A DNA stretch of 64,000 nt. Source: Chrysomallon squamiferum. Taxonomy: Eukaryota > Mollusca > Gastropoda > Neomphalida > Peltospiridae. The notes beneath the pieces are model-generated. The model ran no database searches. It was not told where the DNA came from and was given only the letters and a program-made list of their open reading frames with translations. Shown one piece after another: positions 1 through 15,200 of the stretch; position 1 is the first letter of the stretch, and every line of letters starts with the position of its first letter. The position numbers and the translations under genes are program-made. Where the stretch lies: the NCBI GenBank assembly GCA_012295275.1, contig CM022673.1:29769136-29833135 (forward strand). Reading direction: 5' to 3'.

Positions 1-10
1 TTTTAACTCT

Positions 11-21
11 GTTATTTTCAG
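11..21 (+). promoter_or_regulatory. Splice acceptor before the TRRAP start codon
   Basis: A pyrimidine tract ending in CAG (AG at 20-21) precedes the first TRRAP exon, and the likely start ATG lies 24 nt downstream. So a 5' UTR exon lies outside the window, or, in a lineage with spliced leaders, this is a trans-splice site. The TRRAP promoter is therefore not in this window. Confidence 0.7.
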
Positions 22-45
22 GTCATCCTGGATACCACTAAGATA

Positions 46-3000
46 ATGTTGGGCTCGCCCCTAAGTCCACATGATGCAGCTGCACAACTAACAACCTTTA
101 AGTCATATGTAGCATTAATTTCTGACCCCACTCCAGGCAGTGAGTTTTACACTTCATAATTAACACTATAGCATTATAACATTTTATAAATTGTTATAAT
201 GTTTTCTATTTGTTAGTTTTTAATTTGGCAGATTATTAATATTATTATTATTGTCATCTTTGTTTTTTTATTATTGAACACATTTTTCCTATTTTTTTCA
301 GTTGTGGAAAAAAAGTTAAAAGCTGCCCAAGAACTTAGTGAAAATTTTGAGGTTGGTTTTTTATCCTGATATTAACTTCCATGGAAAGAAAGTTTCTAAC
401 TGTATTTTAAGTTTTATCTTACTTTTAAATTAAACTTTTTAATATTAATTTTTTTTATTTATTTAGTTAAATGTTTTTATTTTTTGAATTTAATTTTACA
501 GAGGATTTTTTAATATTTATATTTTAGTTTTATTATTTATTGTTATTATGATTCCAGACTGTGGTTTCATCATCACAGTATCCACAATTTCTGGCAGAGT
601 CAATGCGGGTTTTCCTAAAAATCCTAGATGAAGGGGAACCACAGTTCATTGCTGAACAGAATATGCAGGTATTCTAAATCTTGTCTGACTAATGTGAATG
701 TTAGTGGAATATTATGACACTGATTAGTAAAAGTTTTCTTTTGTCATAGCTCTAGATTTAAGGATTTGTTCAAAACTGACAAGTATTATTCTATAATTTT
801 TAATAATTTCTTTTAGCATTATAATGTATTAAATAATGTGGTTTCAGTGTAATTAAATTCATTTTTGACATTCTAAAGGAACATTTGACCTTTCATTTTA
901 GTTTTTTGTTTCTCTGTTTTTATTGTATATTGTACTTTGTCCTGAAATATTTTTATTTGTAAAAGGAACAAAATACAGTTGTAATCATTTTCATCAAAAG
1001 GATGAAAATTATTGGTAGTTTTCATGTTGTTTTCATGCAGTGATTAAATTGTATAAAATGTGAATTACTGATAGAAGTGTGTCATGTTTGTTATTCTGCT
1101 ATTCTAACCTGATTAATATTGTGTTTTGTGTTTCAAGCAACTCCGTAAACTTCTGCTGGAGATTATTCATCGGATTCCATGTAATGAATATTTGAAGAAG
1201 TATGTTCAGCAGATTCTCTCTCTCATGTTCAAACTGCTAAAGGTAAAATTAAAAATGATCTTTCTGTGGCTAATACTTATGCAGAAATACAGTACTCTAT
1301 AATACCATTGTTTATCCTTTATTATAAAGTATGAATGAAAATAACAAGCTCTTAAAGATGGTTGGAGACTGAGACTGTCTCTTTTAATAATAAATGTGTC
1401 TATAAAAATTTGAAGTTTTCTTAAATAAGCTGTGGTTAATTTTTAGTTTTTCTTTCTTTTGACAGATTGAAAATGAGGAGAATGTTCTTGTTTGTATTCG
1501 AATAATCCTGGAGTTACATAAACAGTACAGACCACAGATGAATGATGAGGTAAACATGCAAGCACTTTTTTTTTTTTTGTTCCTTCAGATAACAGACTGT
1601 ATTATAGACAGTAATTTTAATATTATTTTTTATTTTTATTTTTATGATCAGAATTTAATTCCACTGCATAAGTTGCAAACACTACAGCTTACATATATTT
1701 ACAATAATACAGTTTGTAATAAACTTTCATTATTTTTGTCTTTTCATTTTTATTATTAATTTTACAAAGCATTAATGCTTTAATGAACATTTTATGCAAG
1801 AACAGTTCTCTAATATCTATGAACTATTTTTAATATGTATTTTTCTCCAACAGATACAAGATTTCTTGCAGTTTGTGAAAAGTATTTACAGCACTTTGCC
1901 TTCCCATCTGTCAAAAATATTTGATCCTCGATCACAGAAGAAAGTGAAAGACGTTACAGAGATTAATGTTGATGCCTGGCTGCTTGAGATCTACACAGTG
2001 ACAACTATACTGACAGACAAGAAAAATGCAGATAACACCAGCATTTCTGTGTGTTACTTTTATTTTATGTTTTTTTAAATTTTATTTTGTTTTGAGATGT
2101 AAGTGTTAAGTAATATTTTAAAATACAAGTTTATTAAATTTTTATTTTAGAAAACATCACAATAGTTATATACTTTAAGAATAAAAAATTTAATGATCTC
2201 TTTAATTTTTAATTTTAAAATGTTACATAATTTTTAATTTTTAATTTTATTTATTTTTTATTTTTTAGTACAACATTATTCCAAAAGGAATGCAGTCACT
2301 GAAAGTTCTAGCTGAACTTCCTATCATCGTGGTTCTCATGTATCAGCTGTATAAAAACAACGTTCACCCTGACATGGCTGAATTTATCCCACTCATCATG
2401 AACACCATCACTCTACAACCTTCACCACAACACAGGTAAATAAGTCTTCACAACAACACAGGTAAATACGTCTTCACAACGCAGGTAAATAAGACTTCAC
2501 AACACAGGTAAATAAGTCTTCACAACAACAGTCTCATTTTATTTTGGTATTCATTTAACTTTTTCCCCATTTCTCTCCTTTTTTAGAAACAAAATAATAG
2601 ATGGTCATTTCTGTTTCAATTTTCTCCAGTGTTATTTATGCACAAATATTAAAATTTTGACAAACAGATGAAAACATTTGCTTATTTTGTCAACCAGTGT
2701 GTTTTATATTATTCTTAAAAACTTCATAATTGTGTTTATTTTCAGAGCCAGCCCTACTTTCAACAAAGAAGTGTTTGTTGACTTTATTGCTGCTCAGATC
2801 AAAACTCTGTCATTCCTGGCTTACATCATCAGAATTTACCAGGTAACTCTTCAGTGAAGAGCTCTTGTTGTAGACTTACTTATCACAGAATGCTAGAAAA
2901 TACAACAGCATGTTAAAACATAAATACCATATACTTGTAATTTGATACATATCAGCATTTTATAAGAAATTATTATAAAACCTTTTTCTGTTAATTATGG

Positions 3001-6000
3001 CATTTCCTATATATTATTATCCATAACAGATTATAAATTTACTAATTCTATTGAACTAAACAACTAAATAATAAAGACAGTCTTTTTAAATCTTTGGGAT
3101 TTTAAACATTTGATTTCTTGCAGTTAATTTTATATAATTGTTTTAAAATGTTATTTATGTTAATTCTCAGGGTCAGGTGAACAATCATTCTCAGCAAATG
3201 GTGCAGGGACTTCTGGGATTGTTAACTCTTTGTCCACAAGAAGTGGCACACCTGAGAAAAGAACTGTTGATAGCTGCGAGACATATCTTGTCAACAGACC
3301 TGAGAAACAGTGAGCTAATTTTGTTACCAATGTCTTTTACTTACTGGACTGGAAAGACAGGAACATAGTTAACATACTTATAAAAACTAGATGGTCTTAT
3401 ATATGTGGTTTCTAACTTTATAGCCCAAAAAGCCTCAAATGGTGCATTTTCATTAAAAACACATTATGAATTTACATTTGTATACAAAAAAAATATTGTA
3501 CATAAATATGTCATTTTTTAGAATGTGTTTCTATGTTAAAATGATTTTTCAGAGTTTGTTCCCTGCATTGACAAACTGTTTGATGAAAATATCCTAATTG
3601 GTTCTGGCTGGACAACACATGAATCTTTAAGGTACAAACCACTTTTTTAATTTTTAAATTTTGGAATAATTGTTATCTTTGTACTTACTCATATCATGTT
3701 TGCTAGTCTAAAAAAAACATACAGTTGCAAAATAGATATTGTTAATCATTTTGAAAAATCCTTTCTGAAATTTTGAAGATTAACTCTGAGGAAGTTCATA
3801 TATCATAGCTTTTTAAATTTATTAAATATTTTTGAAATCTAAAATTTTGAAGTTAATATAGGTACAACTACATTTAAATATACAGAAGAACTTTTATCTG
3901 TCTAGATAAGATATTTGTATCACAAAAAAAAAAGAAGAAAAATCTTGTGTTAACCTGTGAGTAAGAGAAATGCTATTATTATGTTGCTATAAATTAGAAA
4001 TTCAGATAAAATATTTCAGTCATTAAATGATATATTTAACTTTTGGCTTTTTATGATTATCTGCATTTTAACAATTTTATTTCATTAAACAAAGTTTAAA
4101 ATTATAGCAGACTCATTTTTTAAACATAATTTTGATTTCCTCAGACCACTTGCCTACAGCACTTTGGCTGACCTGGTGCACCATGTGAGGACTGCCCTGC
4201 AGCTGAACGACTTGTCTCTGGCTGTCAACCTCTTTTCAAAGAATGTGCACGATGAGTCTCTGCCCAGCAGCATTCAGACTATGTCTTGCAGACTTCTTCT
4301 CAACCTTGTTGACTGCATTCGACTCAAGAGTGAACAGGAGAATGGAAATGTGAGATGATCATTAATACTATAATCTTCATTGTTTTTCACTGTGTGTATG
4401 TGTTTATTATGGTTGAGTTGTGTATTTACTGTACAGGTTGTGAGAGCCTGCATGAGAGATCAGTACTCCACTGCTATAGATACATAAATCACAAAATGTA
4501 TATCTGGATGTGTGTAATGATCTAGCTTTTTCTCCATTTGTCAGTCTATCACTGAGAGAAGATACTAATATTTTGTTTTATCTGTTTTTTTCAGTAACCA
4601 AAGTTACTTTTTTCAGCTAACAGTATCATCAGCTACATAGTTATTTACCTAAAATTCTATTATATTTCAGGGTAGAGAACTACTTATGCGAATGCTTGAA
4701 GTGTTTGTTTTAAAGTTCAAAACAATTGCAACAGTACAGCTTCCACTGATTCTTCAGAAATGGTAAATTTTTTCTTTCTTTTGTGTGCATACAAACACAC
4801 AAAAACAATTAACCTAAAAAATGTGTCCTGTTCTTTTGTCATGTCATTGTTTTAAAGATTAAGTCAATTTAAGGTTTTAATAGTTTAAAATATTTGATAA
4901 AATATATTTTTTGTTAATACTTTTATTTACTTCCAGTAAGCAACAGCCTCCCACCAACTCCAACAACAGCACTACAACCACAACAGCAGAATCAAAATCA
5001 CCCACTGATCTCAAACCAGCTACAGTGGCTAACTCCAAGCCTTCCAGCTCTGCCCCACCCGCTGAAACACCCACCAAAGATGAAAACAAATCTTTTGCTT
5101 TAGGACTGCTGGAAACAAAGGAGAAGGAGGATGCTTCAAAGGTAAATTAATCTGTCAGAAATTTTAATGATTCTTTTTTTATATCTGAATATTAGTAGTT
5201 GTTAGATTTTAATTAAATATTTGTTGTACAAGCAGTAATTTTAATAATTTCTTTACTTTTTGCAAACTAATAATACTGTTATACACAGTCATTCATGTAT
5301 TGTTTTTTCAGACTCAGAATAGATTTGGTGTGGTTCCCAGTCAGTACAGTGTGTATTCTGTCGCTGACTGTCGAAGTCTGATGAAAACACTGGTTTGTGG
5401 TGTTAAAACAATCACATGGGGAGTTCTCTCCTGCAAAGCAATTGGAAATGGTAAGATAAATATATTTTGATTTCTTTTTCATTGTATTCTTAAAAATTTC
5501 AGTTATTTTGTTTTCAGTTTGTGTTTATCAAAACAAAAAAATAGTGACTGCATTTTAAAATCGGATTCAAATTATTGGTATTATTACTATCAAGTTAGGC
5601 TTTTGTCTCTGTACTTTGTTTTGTAGGAGTTATTTGTTACATATATATGATCACCATTATTCTCTTTATACATACATGTACACACCCATACACAATATAT
5701 CACTAACATAATATAAACTTTAAATTAATGTACAGAACATAAAGTAATAATGTTTAACATGGCATATGGTTAATAAAAACATCACTTTTTTCCTAATATT
5801 GGTTTAATATCATTTTAATTGTTTTTACAGCTGATACTAGCCTGATTGTGAACAAACAGTTTCAGTCTAAAGAGACTCTGGTCTATGTCCGCTTGGTGAA
5901 ATACGCTTTACAGGCTCTTGACATCTACACCGTGAATCTGACACCCACAGGCCAGGCGTTCATTCGACCAGCAGTGTGAGTATTCAGTGTTAATATACAC

Positions 6001-8214
6001 AGAGCTGCCATTTGTGATTTCTATTCTTTATATAGTCTATTAGATCTGCCTCCAAATTGTGGTGAATATTGTAACTCCCATTATACTTATACTTTGTACA
6101 TGACCATATGCAGTTCATTGGGATGTGTTGGTTATTTGGAGTTAAAAGAAACTATGTGAAACAGAAAGTGTATTTGAACTGTAAATTGATTTTAATTAGA
6201 CAACAGACCTGCCTGAATATTGTAAGCTTATTTGACTTTTTTGTGATGTTACATTTGTGGAATAATAAACATATAAATTTACTGTTGGCATTCTATAAGC
6301 ATTATTAATAAAATTGGTGCAGAAAAAATATTTACAATAATAATAATATGTTAGCATGCTTATATGTTAGTTTTTAATTTATTTCTTTAATAATTGATTA
6401 ACATAAATAAATAATAATTAAATAGAAAAACTAGATTTTGTAAATGCTATGTTTTTATAAACTGTGATTGTTACAATTCCTCTAGTGTACAAACTGTGAG
6501 AACAAAAGAAGAGAAGGAAGTTCTTGAACATTTTGCGGGTGTGGTAAGTTGAGACTTAATTACACATGAAATTCTTCTTTTACAATCACCTGTGTTTGTT
6601 GTTCATTTGCTACAAAGAGTTACTTTAAATTAAATATACAAATATGTAATTTTTTTAAAATAACACGTTTAGTCAAATTTGAAATTTAGAAAACTTTTTG
6701 TTTCAGTTCACAATGATGAGTGCTATCACATTCAAGGAGATATTTTCCTCTGTCATAGAGGTATGTTTTTTTACAGTAATATTATTACCTTCACTTTTGT
6801 TAAAAATCATTATCTAAATAAAAAACCTTATATTTTTTTTATCTTTACATGGGAATTATTTGTTCATATGTTAAAAACCTATTACTCACATTACACACAC
6901 AGACAACAAAATTAATCATTAATGTTATAGATTCTTTAATTAAGGTAAGAGTTACTATGATACTACATGTATAAAGAATACAATAATTCTGGTTTCTTTT
7001 GTGTAAAATTAATTCTTTCATTGTTAACAAGAGCAAATACTGAATATAAACATTGACAAAAATGGTACATACATTCATATAAGGATAATCATAATTATCT
7101 CTATAAATTTTGGAATTCAGAAATGTTCAAATATCTATTTAAATGTTTTTGTTTGGCAGTATATGGTGGAAAGGATACACAACAATTATGCACTTCAGGT
7201 TAGTTTATGTCACATAATACAGAAGCTTGTCTGAAAAATATATTGTCAGTTAATTAGTCACATACTAAATGTTTTATTTAATGTTACCAGATAATGAGGT
7301 CTTTTCTTTCATTTTAATGCTTTATTAAGAGTGGAGAGAATGTAAAGAAGAAAAGTAAATTACAGTTGTGCTTTTATTTTATTTTAATGACATACATTTG
7401 TAAGATGCATTTTAGTGATAATACAGAGATTGAATATAAGTAAAACCAATGTAATTTCTCATCAGAATTTAAAATCCTCAATAATAAGATCAGTAATTTA
7501 ACAGTTAACAAAATATTACCTGTCTTGATGGTTATTTGAAATAAAACAGCCATGAAAGATGAATATTAGTGTTTTAAATGATATTTTTTTAAATGTTTTA
7601 TTTAATTATGTGTTTGCTTTGATCTTTTAGATTGTTGCCAACTCATTTCTTGCAAATCTGCAGACATCAGCTACATTTGCCACAATTCTTGTTGAGTATT
7701 TGCTTGAAAGACTGGAAGAAATGGGATGTGAGTTGATCTTTGTTATTTACTGTATCTATTGATTCATGTATTTACTACTTATTGACACATAACAGATGAT
7801 ATAAATTAGTGTCCAGCAGTTATTAAAAACCGATTTAGAAAAAAAAAAAAAAATTTCTCTCTCTCTTTCTGTCCAGGATTATATTTTGTTGCTGATTAAT
7901 GTCCTTTTAAAATAATGTTTTGTCTGATAAAACAATTTTTCACAAATTAACATTATTATGTAAGATAGTTATTTGTTTTTTCTTTTATAATAGTTATTCC
8001 ACAGTTTGATTTCTGAACATATTTGAAATATATAACTTTTGATTCTTCCATGTAAATGAAATATATTTTGTCTTATTTGTATAAATGTTAATATATATAT
8101 ATTTGAATGATTTTTGTAGCTAATATGGACAGGTCTAATTTGTATCTCAAATTGTTCAAGCTTGTCTTTGGGTCTGTTTCTCTGTTTGCTGCTGAGAATG
8201 AGCAAATGTTGAAG
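46..8214 (+). other. TRRAP: TRRAP coding exons 1-20 (residues 1-750)
   Basis: Exons: 46-139, 302-351, 558-668, 1138-1242, 1466-1549, 1854-2048, 2269-2435, 2746-2842, 3171-3309, 3553-3631, 4145-4349, 4671-4762, 4937-5141, 5312-5450, 5831-5975, 6486-6543, 6707-6760, 7160-7198, 7631-7727, 8120-8214. This is the N-terminal HEAT solenoid. Strongly conserved stretches include [17 protein letters not shown] (exon 7), [18 protein letters not shown] (exon 8), [14 protein letters not shown] (exon 11) and the junction of exons 19-20. Exon 13 encodes a poorly conserved Thr/Ser/Pro/Asn-rich loop (residues 473-541), where human TRRAP has a Pro/Ala-rich loop. Exon 18 is only 39 nt. All introns are GT-AG. 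Borders were set by splice consensus plus reading-frame continuity, not by transcripts. Confidence 0.9.
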
Positions 8215-11200
8215 GTATGTAGTCATTAATTTTTCATTCAAGAATAAAGCCTGACAGTTTTGGCTTTTTTTTTTTCAAATTGATGAAGTAGAATTTGTTA
8301 AAGTGTCATCAGAGAAGTAAAAAAAAATGATTTCATACAACACTACTAATAGAGTGTTTTGTTTAATGGTTTCAAACATCCTTTTTATTTGAATAAAACA
8401 ATTATATTAAATTCATATTAAGTAAAATATTGTTTGTATTGAAATTACTTTTCATTTTGTTGCAAGATATTTCAGTTCTTGTTCCAGTACTGAAATGTGC
8501 ACAAACAAAAATAATTTATAATTAGAAAAGACTAGAAATAAAGACTTTTTTTTTTTTTTTTTTTTTTTTTTAATGAAATAAAATTGTCTCTTGTATTGTA
8601 GTAATGATGTATAATAGAAATTTTCTGTCTTACAAACAGCCTCATCTGCACACAATAGTGAACCGTTCAATGGAGCTGGCAATGAGTGCAAAGGAGCCGT
8701 ACAACTACTTCTTACTGTTAAGAGCTTTGTTCCGCTCTATTGGAGGAGGCAGTCATGATCTGCTGTATCAGGAATTCCTTCCATTGTTGCCAAATCTACT
8801 TCAAGGTGAGACGAAAAAAACACTTAGTTTTTTATTTACTAAGTACTATAATATATTTTTCAATCTTCACCAGTTTAATCAGTCATTTAAAGTTTTATAT
8901 TAATTTAATAAATTTGTTATTTATAATTTATAACAAAATTATTACTATTTTTATTTATTTATTATTTTTAATATTGTGATTGTTAATATTGTTGTTGTTA
9001 TTGAAGAGTTACTTTTCTCCTTGCAGGTTTGAACAGTTTACAGAGTGGACTCCATCGTCAGCACATGAAAGACTTGTTTGTAGAACTCTGTCTCACTGTC
9101 CCTGTCAGACTCAGCTCACTGCTGCCATATTTACCCATGTTGATGGATCCACTAGTCTCTGCCCTGAATGGCTCTCAGACTCTTGTCAGTCAGGTGAGAA
9201 TACAGATCTAGGTGCAAATACAGGTGTAGACTGAGAATATAGATATGTAGGTATGTGTATGTCCATATACAGGTTTAAAGTTTTCTCTACTGATGTGGGC
9301 ATCACCATGTAACAGCAGCATTCACTGGACTGATGACAGTCTAATGTAATACACCATAGGTCAATACAGATGAAAGGAATTTCAAAATCATGAATACTAC
9401 AGTGGCCACTATGCATATTTACTACGGCAAGAGAGCTTTGTACATCATATTTCCTAGCTGTTTATTTTTATTATTATCAGTGAAATTATGTTACAAAGTC
9501 GCCATTTATGAATTTTTATTTCTTAATTTTGATATATTCATACATACATACATAGGGACTGAGAACTCTGGAGTTGTGTGTTGACAACCTGCAGCCTGAC
9601 TTCCTGTACGACCACATCCAGCCTGTCAGAGCTGAGTTGATGCAGGCGCTCTGGCGAACACTGCGCAATCCACAAGACAACATCGCCCACGTTGCTTTCA
9701 GGGTGCTTGGAAAGTTTGGTGGTGGCAACAGAAAGATGTTGCGTGAACCACAAAAGGTTTGTGGTTTTGTTTGGATTATTTATTGTCTTGTTTATTGTCT
9801 TAGATATTAAAATGTTAATGTCTTTATTAGAAGTTAAACTGCAATAATAATGTGGTTTTGTTACAGTAATTATTCTTGCAGTGACTAAAAATTTATATTA
9901 GTAAATTAAAAGAAAGTTTTAACAAAATTTTGTTGTTAGTTCTTAACACTAATGTACAGCTATTTATCCTTGTACCATTATACCTCCATTAAGTATGTAT
10001 TATTTAATATATTAAGATAGATGTATTCTTTTCCAAATAACAGTTTGTTGCTATAAAGGTCTTCATCTGGTGTTTTTTACAACTTACTTTCAGCTGCAGT
10101 ACAATGATAAAGAGACAGTTGGTCCCTGTATCACCATCCACTTTCAGGACTGCAAGTCTCCCATATCTCTGCCTGTAGAAAAAGTAAGAAATGTGTTCAT
10201 ATAATTGTGTATCTGTATATTGTTAATACATTAGATAGTTATATATAGCAAGAACTAATTTTCAGATGATTGTAATAATAATATAATAATAATAATTAAT
10301 AAAATAATGTGAAGATAATCCTGTACAAAAAACAAAACAAACACAATATTTAGATCATTGATCAAAGAACATTGTTTGTCATGTTAATAAATATTTATTC
10401 CAACATAAATATATTATTCAGAGTTACTAATTTTTGTAAAATGTGTTAACTATAAATAACATTTTATTTTTTCACTGTATTAAAAAATAAACTGTTTGGC
10501 ATTGATCAGGCCATTGACACTGCTCTGATGTCGCTGAAAAGCAGTTCTACAGACGCCTACAGTCGACGCCAGGCCTGGGAACTCATCCGATGTTTTCTTG
10601 TGTCTGTGATGAGTTTGGAGGACGACAAACAAACCATGACTCATCTTTTCACTCACCCTAGGTTTGTATGAAAATATTATTATAAACCAGTTAAAATATT
10701 TTTAAATATATATATAAATATAAATATAAAAATATATATAAACTTTAACTTCAGTTTTGAAAAGGATTAATTTTTAACTGATTAAAACTATTTTAGATTT
10801 TGTTATTTTATTGTCTTTTGTTCTGCTTATATTTGTTTGATTTTATTATTATTATTATTATTATTACTATTCTTCTTCTTCATCTTCTTTTTTTCTTTTT
10901 CTTCTTCTTATTATTATAATTAAATTCTGGTCAGATTGTTAGTGTAGGTTTTCTGTTAATTGTTAAAATGTTTATTTTAATGTTGTTTAGTTTCATGGAG
11001 AAGGAGATAATTAGCCATCCTGTCAATCTGTACAAAAATCCAGACTCACACTCGAGAAAAGTTCACGAACAAGCTTTGACTGGAATGTTCAGTAAGTACA
11101 CAAAATGCTTTTTTTTTTTAATTACATTTAGAATTGGTCTGCATGTAATGTTTTATGTATCCAACTGACCATCTGAATGATGTTTACATCCATGCAAGTC

Positions 11201-12201
11201 AGTAGCATGAGCTGTCTGGGAGAGTTTGTTACAGAGAAAAAACACAGCTTGCCATTTTTCTATCTTCTTTATATATATATGTTCATGAGTTGTACATAAC
11301 ACTTTATCAGTGGTTTACTCACTGATGTTGACATTATCCAAGTTGTAACAAATTTAAATTTGTTGTATCTATCAGTATTTCTAATCAGAGTTGATGGTGT
11401 TTGTGTATTATTTTACTGTTTTAGTTGCAGCTGCCATAAAGGAACTGAGACAGTCAGCTCTGCCGTTCATGGCCTACATGGTGCGACACTACACCATGAT
11501 TGCAATTTCACAGCAGTGTGGTGAGTAAATATCTTCAATAGTTAAGTCTTGTTTTTTGTTCTTTTGTAGAAATTACCATGTTTTATAATTAAACCACTGT
11601 CTAACTTATTATTTATATTTCCGTTATATTTTCATTTACATTTTCTTCTTTTTTTTGTCTTAAATTCAAAGAAGAAAAGTGACATTCGATATTTTCTGTC
11701 TTCTTTTTGTCTCTGTTTCTTTGCATCCTAGCCTTTATTTTACTGACATATTGATGTTTTCTTTTTTTGACCTTTGTTATATTTATTTATTTATTTATTT
11801 ATCCATTAATAACTATTGATTCTTACATATTTGTTTATTTATGTTTGGTGCAGGACCGTTTGCGGTAGGAGACAAACAAAACAAGCTGCAGGGAATGGAC
11901 ACACAGATTCTCATTGATGCTCTCGCTGTTATTATGGGACATGAAGAAAAAGAACTGTGTAAACCAGGAAACCTTGCCCTGGTGTTTATTCAGGACACAG
12001 CAACTACAATCCTAGGCTCAAAAGAAAAGGTATAAACTTAACAGTTTACATATTTTTCAACTTGGCTATAAGTTTACATTATCTTCTCTCACTAATGGTA
12101 CTAAATACATACAACCCAGCACAGAATGTGTCCAGCTGTTATTTGTTAAAATAATGTGTCATGATTCTGTGTGAGTAGATAAGGTGGTCAGATTTATTAT
12201 T

Positions 12202-12261
<60 letters not shown>

Positions 12262-15200
12262 ACTATTGTTATTATTTTAGGCCTGTCAGCTTCCACTGTT
12301 TGAATACTTGGTAGACAGAATGTGTTCCTTGTGCTATGACAGAGCTTGGTATGCGAAGTATGGAGGGTGAGTATGTGGTTAGATGTCATTTAATAAAAAT
12401 TATTTGTTGTTAACAGGAAAAATATAAATTTGTTGTTACCCAGACTTGACATAAACTTTTTACAATGGCTTTATTTTTTTCTTTGTGTTTTTTTTTAAAT
12501 ACTGTATTCCATTTCTGACTTTTCCTACAGTTGTTAATCTTTGTTTGTAGATAAAACAGTATTAGTGTATTAAAATGTATTTTTTTACTGTTCAGGTGTT
12601 TAGCTATCAAGTTTCTGTCAGAGAGGATGGCTTTAAAATGGGTTCTTGAACATCAGTTTCTCTTCCTCAAAGCCTTGCTCTTTGTCATGATGGATTTGAC
12701 TGGTGAGGTAAGTAATGTACTCAAACTTTTGCTTAATCTTATTTGTAATAAAACTTATTTCATTTCTGAAATCTTGGATCTGCCCTTATTAATGACAACT
12801 ATCCAGTTATGTCTAAGTTTGTGAATAACTGTTTTATCAGGTGTCTAGTGGTGCAGTTGACCTGGCTAAGTCTAATCTGAAGAACATGCTGGTGTTGTGT
12901 GCCAAGGAGCCTGATCCTAGTGTGGTCAGCGAAGAACTGCTGAATGCACAGAAAAAATCTTTTCATGAAGTGACCCATGAGCTTGTCCGTCAAGTGACCT
13001 CCACCAACACCTTAGTGAGAGAACAGGTAAGTCTGGCCTTGCAGTGGTCATTTTGTTTATCGAAATGTTTTAAATCTGCTCTTTACAGCATTCTTAAACC
13101 TGCCATGTGTATAATTGCAGTAAATATATTATTGTTGTTTTTTTTTTTTTTTTAAGATTTATTATATATAAATATATAATTGGATAGCAATTTGTAACAT
13201 AACTAAATAAAATAACAGAAAGCAGTTTTTGCCATATTACTGATTATCTGAAACATTTATGATGTAATCAATTTATTAAAAGCACGTAATATTTACAGTG
13301 TATTAAATTATATTTTAGTGTTTGATTTTAACAAATATTTATCATCTTTTCTTTTTTCTTTTTTCTTTTTTTTATATTTACAATTACACTGAGATTGACC
13401 AGTAGACATTATATGTTGTACTTATTTTACTGTGTTTGTGGATGTCAATAATAATATGTTTTATTTTTAAAAACTCACTGTTGAATTTCTTTTTGAAGGC
13501 AATGAATTCACTGGATGTTTTGTCAAAGACAACTGGGAAGACAATAACAGAAATAATGGAGCCAAACAAGGATGTTTTGCAAGACATGATTCCACCAAAG
13601 AAACATCTTCTACGACATCAGCCTCTGAATGCACAGATTGGTCTCATGGTAACTTACTGATTTAATATTGAAATAATGATAAATTACCTGTATTTATACT
13701 TACATTCTAAGCAGATGTTAATCCAAAGCAGTCAATAATCAGTATGCTTACTATTTTAGTACCGTAACCAAACTGACTGTAGTCATGTTATATATGTTTT
13801 TGTTGTTGTTGCTTTTCAGGAAGGCAATATGTTCTGTACAAGTCTGGAACCTCGACTGTTCACTATTGACGTAGCCATTGTAGAGCACAATGTCTTCTTC
13901 ACAGAGGTGAGTTTGTTCTGTGTTTTTCTGTGACAGGCATATTGTAGAGAGTTAATCTCTAATGCAAAATACTTCTGTTTTTAAATCTTTATTTTATTAT
14001 TATTATGTTAATATTTTGGTGAATGGAATATATTTAGAGATATTTCAGAATATAAAAATATTCAGGAAAGGATAAGATTAGATGGAAATAATTTATTTTC
14101 AGTTTTCAAATATTTTTATCTGTTACAGCTGATAAGCCTGTGTGAAGCTGAAGACTCCATTTTACTGAAGTTGCCCTGTTACAAAAACGTCACCAACCTT
14201 GTACCTCTTCGCACGAGTGCTCTTAGTAAGTTTAATAGATAACAAGTTTATAATACTTGGGACTTCACCATTTACACTGCTGTAGATTATGTTTTTTGTT
14301 TTGATGTGTTACCAGCCTTTCATTTAGTGATTGAAAAAACTGATAATCACAAAACTACTTATTTAGTATTATTGGTTGGTGGTTTTTTTTTTTTTCATTC
14401 TTTATATATTTTTATTTTATTTTTATTTTTATTTATTTATTTGTATTTTGTTTGTTTTGACAATGCCCTAAAAAAACCAAAGTTCTTGCACACCTCCAGT
14501 GGTAATTATCTTCTTTGTTGATTATTACAGGGGCGCTGGCAGCATGTCATTACATACCAGCAAAACGAGAAAAGATATTTGGAATATTGTACAAGGCCCT
14601 GAACAGCACAAACAGTGACCTGCAGGAGGCTGCTCATGAATGTATGAAGAAGGTAAAACCAGTTTTTAAAATCACACATTATTTTATTTTTTAGTTTCAG
14701 TTTTTCAACTGTCTGTATCATATTTTCTTTATGTTGTCATTAATTTTATTATAATTACTGCTACACCTATTATTGCTACTACGGTTACTACTGTAATATT
14801 TTTTTTATCATTAATATTATTATTGTAATAATAATAATCATTATCGTCATCATTCTGTTACAATCACTATTAAACTTCTTTTCTTATTCAGAAGGTTTAT
14901 AATGATTAAATACCAGTTATATAAAGCAAAAAAAAAAAAAAAAAAAAGTATAAAAAATTAGTAGAAGCCAAATAAGAAATTCTATTATTAAAGCTAACAT
15001 GTTGTATTCCTGCAGTTCATAGCCGGGTGTACAATAGACACAGAGACTGTGTACAGTTCAATACGACCTCTGTTGATGAAACTGGGTGATTACCGCAGCC
15101 TCACTCTGAATGTCATCCAGCGCCTGTCAAGTCTTGTCCAACTCTTCCCAAACACATTTAACGAGAAGCTCTGTGATCAGCTGATGGTGAGTAAAATTTT

